Origin: Planctomycetaceae bacterium UBA4655
GTDB taxonomy: Bacteria > Planctomycetota > Planctomycetia > Pirellulales > UBA1268
Assembly: GCA_002405515.1 (NCBI GenBank)
Contig: DHLZ01000180.1
Span: 1 to 16,613, forward strand
Reading direction: 5' to 3'
Length of the DNA: 16,613 nt
The position numbers were made by a program, and so were the translations under genes. The notes under the pieces were generated by a model. The model ran no database searches, was not told where the DNA came from, and was given only the letters and a program-made list of their open reading frames with translations. Below are positions 11,001 through 14,175 of this stretch, in pieces. How positions within the stretch are numbered: the stretch's first letter is position 1; each line of letters opens with the position of its first letter.

Positions 11001-11157
11001 CTTCATGACCGGAGCGAAGGAACCTTCGATTCGGTTCCGCATCGCCAGGCGGCGGGATCCCACGCTTCCCGCCAGGATCGTCGGCACGCTCTGCCTTGCC
11101 GCCGCCATCGCCGTCGCGTGGCGCGTGGGCTGCGGAATTCGCTCCGCCCCGGCCTGA
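2098..11157 (+). CDS. Giant three-unit membrane-anchored envelope protein, 3019 aa
   Basis: Not assigned to a named family. The GTG start is fixed by GAGGAGG 7 bases upstream. Architecture: Arg-rich N-terminus and signal/anchor segment (about 20-41); beta-rich ecto-region 1 (about 42-1000); three hydrophobic segments (about 1003-1025, 1031-1050, 1053-1073), a basic loop, and a signal-like segment at 1122-1141 ending VQA-EE; ecto-region 2 (about 1141-2100); segments at about 2104-2120, 2125-2143 and 2148-2164, and a signal-like one at 2168-2189 ending GAGAA-EP; ecto-region 3 (about 2189-2992); C-terminal anchor (about 2993-3012). Arg/Lys-rich loops (SRKR 2121-2124; RLAGRRG 2164-2170) fit positive-inside topology with all three ecto-regions in the periplasm. 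Each unit opens with a short Pro/aromatic motif (PVPGFRYEDF, YVPMPLAEFD, LVPEPIFR) and closes with a similar Trp-containing beta module (about 806-935, 1920-2065, 2775-2910). No catalytic motif was recognised, so a structural or surface role is inferred. Overlapping long frames on either strand are Arg/Gly/Pro-rich shadows. Confidence 0.88.
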   Translation: MSHSPRRRSCRSGPSPWRPRFVVLFLAVIAAAVGLRTVAVGQPPAPRLEEVKPEIFYLEDAARGLLPVPGFRYEDFVEMLRLKEGLPRGPQPPPAVITSVMVEGETVGDECPATIRMKVVQSDAGWVGVPLALDGFRLTEFPVHEGKGRFLIDRENGQPGGYRGWFEGRVGDEHVIVVRGAFRVDRAKDQEALSVDLPRAAASRITIRTAIEDPVVSVDPPRVEPRVERAAPDSPAETPRGGEEPVDGPPRKDPRGSLVTLVGLAGPTRILMRGPGAVASVNTAAPQAVGEIAVRIDGRRAVSDVAVELRGLPAGMRTVTVRLPARASVVAVRPPSTLVETRGDEAGPDAVFAVYRDASGNATLRFECETPVEGGTVESLAYRVDGIADWRQWGRISILVDGDWQVNWGPVPANRRVDPPAGLDNGQCIGAFAYDSQPARLPLQVKPLGSRVVIEPEYAYAVRGGRIELDARLRISVRGRPITDIELGLDGWGIDAVGPSSLVDADAITGSGGKLRIPLVKPLTGNGTVEIRAARTIARSDERVAWTLPVPKANLVGSASVTIVSDSDIELVPDVELIRGLVRQAASGRGGDSTALAYRLEGAEAAFAAARRFLPRRIDAMISTHAVIDRSDIVVDETIRYDIAHVPLASVSLAVPRSVHESGGLEVRYQETLLNLRESPERSSGDSAAAGEPSPPAVVRLLAELPSPRLGGVDLKVRYSLKTPEVPAEATVAEDLPIVTPLEGKVARQSFSVEPQGGLAVDLRGDQWKRDVSTQGGGGSRSWTSSKPQESVPIALAAERQTAAASAIVEAAWLETRVLPDRREDLFRYRIETKAPAIQLTLPGESASNAVEVRLDGRSVVGGIQPGGRIVVEIPAGGSLGEHLLEIERVQPRPSLLEPLVLEAPQFGDRTQQRRFYWEVQFETDEHLVFGPRRWTSQQGWEWSGLGFVRRPVVSWKSLARWVNPRLEEETSIDEERSSPALVGRRDVYSGIGWPGREAVWILPSWLMVGLVSSPILLGGLAVVYRPATRLVPLAVALGATWTALAVALPDLAPLAVQYAVPGLALSVMAAGLRMAVAPRAARETETASSRVIISGSSTRTVAVPSVLIGAGSSATAKGTVKTVLQAIVLAAAGGAAVQAEETVKAEQTLRFLRVRVPDQKAASEMGGGARYVPMPLAEFDAAVSRAEPSSPKPGRRAPTLQRAVYRLSWQPGHGLTGTVEFDVERGFDLFPFVVPIGGLGIEAATVETKDGTGVATVAGLPDGRVGVFVRQPGRYRCRGAAESVSRSAGPGPTAESSRSSSATLPILTAVTTTIELVVPQGVRPVVEGGLATVTRDDADDLAGWRYRIVPRAVESLTIRFEQGATVVPLDVVNRLSIARRQWSLEAVIEPRRPWRDESLSLMLDPGLAVTAVVLRAEGAIPGGPLLWSASDDGGSIRVRLPPGGSGGRAAVVVSAVAAFDRTAATTRLPLVRPASEAWASGLMIVSLDDSTTFSSVEVENAVIVPTAESSAGRTDAESERDRLPTITVEQQSVAGAARVAVGDRVPEIDTARVTTVDMSSRGAATARAMANIRIGRGELFELKAKIGPGWLIDSVEIPGEAVPLDWGVERSSPGSVLRVGLVRGIAPGRDLSLRVVGHRSVLPQGRAFPTANLDMVRFDGESEGQSLIDIRANAETTILVGGVAESVRDSEGLPQRTRALLEPGLPRARLPAGELAKAGEITFLRRRPPVDVQTRIHVTSREDRLTESFTFECAPRGSEVDSLVVFLSEPAESPTEWSVLAPSSSKVSARRIDAEPRRDQKDTNQSRAAESWLVEIAPPVREPVSIRATRTVSFSGPRRVALAWVEGASTSGGDIFVRDAGRGRPIVTATRLPEMPGRAVGSDRAGMPVAAFMFDAARDIAPGGPPPLELAPDVDPASKARAWVWSETTTTWCDESGSTDYETSFVIENHGRSGVTLDLPADKRLEGVVVDGVRLQATGSDAAGGQIMIELPPGRRFVRLDLRLVSESRPIWGCWTVNAAAGRLDLPVLERSWLLGLPPQLKIAMASARHRLTDASVSSWPGRLLGISPSRERAPYGLQRFVPVDGSAGEASVTLVRSEVVWRAAIAVAALGLAAGWWLSRKRLGAILFFALVCGLAVLWSAAPWYGLARSLFSGLFAGAVIRLAGRRGILIGASAAVLLVSTGAGAAEPLPPARVFIAPGDSGPIALVPEPIFRAIAAADRGPATRAVGFVRTRLDVRGSPAGDNAPWGLEAELDVEGGGRIVLDQPAGGARFVPGSASLDGAPLADAVSADGRSLAVDLDGFGRKLLRVELRTTFESADAIEEAVLALPAAARSTVAMPAEWISAGGWPHECEWSKGGTAADRRWNFAGRTTDDGIDPVVFDVTGGTAVRISRTKRRGASIVRRAAAVSCSHDIEWGERECIVRVSIEAEASTGGSGDRICRSLDLDVDPRLVAIEDPLVDGDGFVARFGPQGRCWVEWTTPDASPRRASLAFRMPLSSPVGIFDLPVVVPAGKVEATMDVRLRTSNPGLRVTADLPATVRMLPPRADDVVGRSVGWSTRSVGERVSIGVGRRELPVPVAQTLSLSLEPDRTRLRLDARMGTASATLSELRVAVPAECIVDSVKLTAVDASEGSPEASPVDAGFFRERPDRVKIIVQRPRSGRHRLVLEARLPGPPSTSGRLPVARVLVGGADPLEIVVSAPDDKALSLGDGQEAVARATLSLAAEDRAPSFRLVERRRPDGGGDAAADAATADADQSKGAGDTPDADGDRVELADVRLAIDDRGRAWGVVRFELMTRQTVLRLRLPAGFRLFEVFVDEHPAATRPADDGDWAVRLLDVSRPRSLVAVFLGELGDRVASGDAIELAPPEIGSMPAAGVLWTIRGPRDRAIRFLSAGGESAGEDFVAARARALERLTADVVRAFEGRSAEERARIRSHLHRDDSADSAAPESAWDRSSLALAPNIFFMTGAKEPSIRFRIARRRDPTLPARIVGTLCLAAAIAVAWRVGCGIRSAPA

Positions 11158-11290
11158 AAACCGGCGTGAAAGCGGTCTTTGTCGCGCGGGAACCGTTCGC
11201 TACCGTCGCCCCGCGGATCGGGAATGGCGAGCACTGCCCGCCCGGTCGCGTTTCGTGTGATCCATCGCGACGGGCAGGGAAGAGGTGAAC
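11158..11290 (+). other. Spacer between giant gene and peptidase, with leader hairpin
   Basis: The 133-base gap has no gene. CTGCCC (11234-11239) plus GTCGCG (11245-11250) can pair with CGCGAC plus GGGCAG (11266-11277), a bulged stem ending 13 bases before the peptidase ATG and just ahead of its Shine-Dalgarno. There is no T-run after it, so it looks like an mRNA leader structure more than a terminator. No clear terminator follows the giant gene, which leaves co-transcription with the peptidase possible. Confidence 0.4.
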
Positions 11291-12316
11291 ATGAACTTCG
11301 GAGCACTCCTGCGGTCGCGGTATGCGCCGTGCCGCATCGCGATCGTCGTCTCGTTCTCGATGCTCCCGCTCGGGGCCGTGTCGGCGGCGGGTTACCGGAC
11401 GCCGAACTTCGTCGTCGAGGCGCCGACGGAGGCCCTGGCCCGCAAGATCGGCGACGCCGCCGAACAGTACCGCCACGATCTCGCGGTCGAATGGACCGGC
11501 AGGCCGCTGCCCCGGTGGAGCAGCCCGTGTCCGATCACGGCGCAGGTGCGGCCCGGCCTCGGTGCCGGCGGTGCGACGAGCTTCGTCTTCGAAAAGGGGG
11601 AAGTCTTCAACTGGCAGATGTCGATCCAGGGGAGCGAGGAGCGGGTGCTCGATTCCGTGCTGCCGCACGAGATCACGCACACGATCTTCGCGAGCCATTT
11701 CAGGCGTCCGCTTCCTCGCTGGGCCGACGAGGGGGCGTGCACGACCGTCGAGCACCCCGTGGAGCGGGCACGGCAGCACACGCTTCTCATCGAGTTTCTC
11801 ACGACCGGCCGGGGCATCGCCTTCCCCAAGATGTTCGCCATGCGGGAGTATCCGCCCGACGTGCTCCCCCTCTACTCGCAGGGCTATTCGCTCGCCCGTT
11901 TCCTCATCGAGCGGGGCGGCCGGCACAAGTTCGTGGCGTTCGTCGGGGCGGGGCTCGACTCGGGCGATTGGGCGAGGGCGCTCTCGAGCCACTACGGCGT
12001 GAGCGACCCGTCGTCGCTCCAGGAGGTCTGGCTCGACTGGGTGCGGAAGGGTTGCCCCGCGCCGCCGGCGTCGTTGGCCGGGCCGCCCGCGAGGCCCGTG
12101 GCGGGCATGCAGGCGTCGGCGACCGCCCGCGGCCAGAGCCCCGATCCGCTCCCGGCACCACCGCAACCCGTCCCGTCACAGACGGCGGCCATCGCGACGC
12201 CCCCGAGGCGTTCGATCTACTCGCTCGCCGCCGCCCGCTCGCGGGTCGCCGGCGGCAGCGATCCAACCCGGAAGCCCGAGGCGCGAGCCGAGAGGAGCGT
12301 TGACTCGGTCCCGTGA
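11291..12316 (+). CDS. Secreted HExxH metallopeptidase, peptidase-MA-like
   Basis: Predicted exported zinc metallopeptidase. The ATG at 11291 is preferred to the in-frame GTG at 11285 because AGAGG at 11281-11285 gives a well-placed ribosome binding site. The 341-residue product has a signal peptide (about 1-32, AVSA before AGY), then a domain with H126-EITH-130 and the downstream W-A-D-E147-G, the arrangement of gluzincins (two His and one Glu binding zinc, E127 catalytic). A later QGYSLARFLIERGG segment also fits peptidase-MA-like domains. From about residue 255 the tail is Pro/Ala/Arg-rich and probably disordered. Codons 327-341 are supplied largely by a copy of the dispersed GGAAGCCCGAGG repeat, so the native C-terminus may have been replaced or extended. 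It follows the giant envelope gene by 133 bases on the same strand. Substrate unknown; action on the neighbour is only a hypothesis. Confidence 0.88.
   Translation: MNFGALLRSRYAPCRIAIVVSFSMLPLGAVSAAGYRTPNFVVEAPTEALARKIGDAAEQYRHDLAVEWTGRPLPRWSSPCPITAQVRPGLGAGGATSFVFEKGEVFNWQMSIQGSEERVLDSVLPHEITHTIFASHFRRPLPRWADEGACTTVEHPVERARQHTLLIEFLTTGRGIAFPKMFAMREYPPDVLPLYSQGYSLARFLIERGGRHKFVAFVGAGLDSGDWARALSSHYGVSDPSSLQEVWLDWVRKGCPAPPASLAGPPARPVAGMQASATARGQSPDPLPAPPQPVPSQTAAIATPPRRSIYSLAAARSRVAGGSDPTRKPEARAERSVDSVP
12270..12304 (+). repeat. Repeat copy overlapping the peptidase 3' end
   Basis: A 26-bp core at 12270-12295 begins GGAAGCCCGAGG and continues CGCGAGCCGAGAGG, followed by AGCGTTGAC (12296-12304) and CCGTGAG (12311-12317). 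The last piece contains the TGA stop of the peptidase. The core itself looks like an imperfect internal duplication (AAGCCCGAGG and AGCCGAGAGG). Confidence 0.85.
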
Positions 12317-12482
12317 GTGGGTGCCCGGTCAAAAAACGCTTTTGAACGACGCCGGATTGCCGCCGGGGGAGCGGACGCATCGTCGCTACGGCGAGGATAC
12401 GCCTGATGCTCCTCAACGTCCGCCCCGCGGGCGTTCAGCATCGATGTGCCTGTGCGACCGCGCTGCACAACGCCGCGGTCCC
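12317..12482. other. Non-coding stretch at the left of the repeat field
   Basis: No gene seen. TCAAAA (12329-12334) and TTTTGA (12340-12345) could form a weak A/T stem after the peptidase stop; it lacks a GC stem and is not a convincing terminator. At 12418-12439 a GTCCGCCCCGCGG / CGTTCAGC sequence occurs whose near-identical partner is at 12822-12842 next to the thioredoxin-like gene. Confidence 0.5.
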
Positions 12483-12604
12483 GGAAGCCCGAGCCGGAGG
12501 TTTCCCTGCAGGCGAACTCACTGGCTCCCCGGAAGCCCGAGGCGCGATTTTCCCTGCAGGCCGAGTTGCGAAAAACCCGGAAGCCCGAGGCGCAAGCCGA
12601 GAGG
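12483..12604 (+). repeat. Three repeat units with exact 48-bp spacing
   Basis: GGAAGCCCGAG starts at 12483, 12531 and 12579, exactly 48 bases apart each time. The first two units carry TTTCCCTGCAGG at the same offset of 18 bases (12501 and 12549). The third instead has the 26-bp core (12579-12604, CGCAAGCCGAGAGG after the 12-mer) and then GGTGTTGAC (12605-12613) and CCGTGAG (12621-12627), as at the copy near 12270. The spacers are not unique in the CRISPR manner, because both carry the same inner motif. Reading frames through the array are repeat-derived and not supported as genes. Confidence 0.85.
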
Positions 12605-12707
12605 GGTGTTGACGAACGCGCCGTGAGCCGGCGTCGCGGTGTTCAAAACGCCCTCACGGCCGGCCCCGCGGCACCCGCCGTCGATCGACTGCTGCCACCC
12701 CAACCCC
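12605..12707. other. Unique spacer between inverted repeat copies
   Basis: About 100 bases between the direct core at 12579-12604 and the inverted core at 12708-12733. It contains the GTTGAC and CCGTGAG motifs of the repeat's flank and otherwise GC-rich sequence with no gene. Confidence 0.5.
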
Positions 12708-12733
12708 CCTCTCGGCTCGCGCCTCGGGCTTCC
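12708..12733 (-). repeat. Inverted copy of the 26-bp repeat core
   Basis: Read on the minus strand this starts GGAAGCCCGAGG and continues CGCGAGCCGAGAGG, identical to the copy at 12270-12295 and one base different from the copy at 12579-12604. It faces the latter head to head. The outer edge of its GGAAGCCC end abuts a 15-bp tandem repeat. Confidence 0.85.
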
Positions 12734-12804
12734 GAAGCGTTGCGTGCCGAAGCGTTGCGTGCCGAAGCGTTGCGTGCCGAAGCGTTGCGTGCCGAAGCGT
12801 TGCG
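12732..12804. repeat. 15-bp tandem repeat, four full units and one partial
   Basis: The unit CCGAAGCGTTGCGTG is repeated perfectly at 12732-12746, 12747-12761, 12762-12776 and 12777-12791, and a fifth copy is complete for 13 bases (12792-12804). It starts inside the end of the inverted repeat core. Being a multiple of three it leaves open frames (reading CVPKR over and over in one of them), but nothing indicates that these are translated. Perfect identity suggests recent slippage, so unit number may vary between strains. Confidence 0.95.
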
Positions 12805-12821
12805 GCTCGCGGCTTTCAGCA

Positions 12822-12849
12822 GTCCGCCCCGCGGCGTTCAGCGGCGGAC
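12822..12849. repeat. Short repeat and hairpin at the 3' end of the thioredoxin-like gene
   Basis: GTCCGCC (12822-12828) pairs with GGCGGAC (12843-12849) across a 14-base loop that includes the stop codon of the minus-strand gene. The segment 12822-12842 is also a near copy of 12418-12439, differing by one G. No T-run follows on the minus strand, so it is not a classical terminator. Confidence 0.55.
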
Positions 12850-13824
12850 GGTCGGGCGGGCACCCAGGAACCGTCGCAGGCCGCTGATGAGCCGCGGCGT
12901 CGGCTGTCGGGCCGACTGCGTGTAGAGCGGCGTGCGGCCGTCGTACGTGACGATCAGCTCGACCTCGTCGGGCGGCAGGGCAACGCCGCCGAGGAGCGAA
13001 TGCAGCGGCTCGGCGGCCCGCTCGGCCGAGGCGTCGTCGTGGGCGGCGATCTCGGCGACGACGAAGTTGTCCTTGGCGAACGAACGGAACTCCGGATCGT
13101 TCACGAGGCTCGCCGTCCGCATGCGGCTCGCCTGATCGGACGGACGCGAAACGACCAGCAGCACCGGCCGCTTCGCACTCTCGGCCTCCTTGACGGCATC
13201 GCGGACCGCCTCATGCACGCCGTCGTTCGCGGCCGCGACCGCAGCGGCGGCTGGCGGCGGGGCGGAAGGCCTGGCGGCTGCGACCGCCGACCAGCCTTCG
13301 AGTTTCCTGCCGACCAATCCGATCCAGACATCCGCGGCCTGCCGCGAGTAGCCGGGCTGGGCGGCGATCTTGGTGCCGTCCGGGGCGACGAGCACCACGT
13401 TCGGGAACGACTTCACGCCGTATCGCTTGCAGAAAGCCGACCGTTCCTCCCGGACGGCTGCAGTGATCCCCTGCCTCGGCAGGTCGATGACGAGCAGTTC
13501 CACGCGGTCCTTGGCCCACTCCCTGAAGGCCTCCGTCGCGAGCACGTGTTCCTCGAGCAGGTGGCAGTGGGGGCACCAGTCGCTGCCGGTGAAGAGCACG
13601 AGGATCGGCCGGCCGCTTCCCTGTGCGGCCTCGAAGGCCGTCTGGGGCCTGTCGGTCCAGCCGTCGAGGGCCCACGACGTGCAGCATGAAACGGCGGCGA
13701 GGGCGGCGACGACCATGCCGACGAAGCGACGGCCGACCGTCCTGCCGAGCCGAGAAGCCGTTCTGGCGGCGTGGTTCGCGGGGCCGGCCGTGGCTGTCCG
13801 GTCGAGCAATTCGAATCGCAGCAT
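12838..13824 (-). CDS. Secreted tandem thioredoxin-fold protein (C-P-H-C)
   Basis: Predicted exported thiol-disulfide protein. The ATG complementary to 13822-13824 is chosen because a GGGGAAAGG purine run lies 9 bases before it on the minus strand; a start 20 codons further upstream lacks such a site. The 328-residue product has a basic N-terminus, a hydrophobic segment (about 34-50) and a likely cleavage near TSWA-52. Domain 1 (about 57-178) carries F-T-G-S-D-W-C84-P-H-C87 and the cis-proline motif S-F-P141-N-V-V-L, as in periplasmic thioredoxin-like/DUF255-type proteins. After an Ala/Pro-rich linker (about 182-200), residues 217-325 resemble domain 1 (RPVLLVVSRPSDQAS...NDPEFRSFAKDNFVV against RPILVLFTGSDWCPH...TEAFREWAKDRVEL) but the CxxC is gone. 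CC at 47-48 could be read as part of a lipobox, but the fit is poor. Reductase, oxidase or chaperone roles cannot be separated here. It stands alone on its strand, 352 bases from the porin stop. Confidence 0.88.
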   Translation of the reverse strand: MLRFELLDRTATAGPANHAARTASRLGRTVGRRFVGMVVAALAAVSCCTSWALDGWTDRPQTAFEAAQGSGRPILVLFTGSDWCPHCHLLEEHVLATEAFREWAKDRVELLVIDLPRQGITAAVREERSAFCKRYGVKSFPNVVLVAPDGTKIAAQPGYSRQAADVWIGLVGRKLEGWSAVAAARPSAPPPAAAAVAAANDGVHEAVRDAVKEAESAKRPVLLVVSRPSDQASRMRTASLVNDPEFRSFAKDNFVVAEIAAHDDASAERAAEPLHSLLGGVALPPDEVELIVTYDGRTPLYTQSARQPTPRLISGLRRFLGARPTVRR

Positions 13825-14085
13825 CTGGATCAACCTTTCCCCTTGAAAAAAGCGGCCGACGGGCATCGCCTTCGGGCTTTCCATCGGACCACCGGTGGTA
13901 AGTCCATCAGTGTGCGGTGACGTGGAGGCCGCTCAAGGCTTTTTGTGCAGGACTGGAGAATCTGGAATAAATGGAGAAGTGTCCGCTTCGCAAGTGTGTT
14001 GGCGGCTCGGCCCGCTTGCCCGATCCGACGGCGTCCGGCATGCCGCAAAAGCTGAACCATTGTTGAAAACCCTGTCGGCCGCGAG
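13825..14085. promoter_or_regulatory. Upstream region of the thioredoxin-like gene with a 12-bp palindrome
   Basis: Contains no gene. A perfect palindrome ACCACCGGTGGT lies at 13888-13899, 64 bases upstream of the start of the thioredoxin-like gene, and is a candidate operator. An A/T-richer patch with CTGGAGAATCTGGAATAAAT at 13953-13972 could hold the promoter, but I cannot identify confident -35 and -10 boxes. Purine-rich Shine-Dalgarno sequence for the gene is at about 13834-13844. Confidence 0.4.
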
Positions 14086-14125
14086 ATGAAAAAACGACAC
14101 CACCCGCCGTTGCCGGCGGGTGGTG
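14085..14125 (-). terminator. Intrinsic terminator of the porin gene
   Basis: Perfect 12-bp GC-rich stem CACCACCCGCCG (14098-14109) and CGGCGGGTGGTG (14114-14125) with a 4-base loop. On the minus strand it lies about 50 bases past the porin stop and is followed by TCG and six T residues. This is a textbook rho-independent terminator for the porin transcript. Confidence 0.93.
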
Positions 14126-14175
14126 CGTTTCGCCTATTGAATTTCAGGAGCTTCCGGTCGCGACTCGATCCCGGC

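Noticed and set aside
11003..12166. Minus-strand 387-codon frame opposite the peptidase
   Set aside because: Arg/His/Gly-rich and without motifs, while the plus strand encodes a signal peptide and a full HExxH...E site.
12329..12345. Terminator of the peptidase gene
   Set aside because: The only stem is six A/T-rich pairs with no GC part and no T-run after it on the plus strand.
12483..12733. CRISPR array
   Set aside because: The repeats are only three in direct register at 48 bases, intervening segments share the TTTCCCTGCAGG motif instead of being unique spacers, inverted copies occur, and no cas genes are present.
1..12733. Composite transposon bounded by the inverted repeats
   Set aside because: No transposase or integrase is encoded in the window, and the repeats are small multicopy units without terminal target duplications that I can identify.
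12300..12925. Small genes within the repeat field, including a CVPKR repeat protein
   Set aside because: All frames run through the DNA repeats, none has a plausible ribosome binding site, and the same repeats occur in both orientations.
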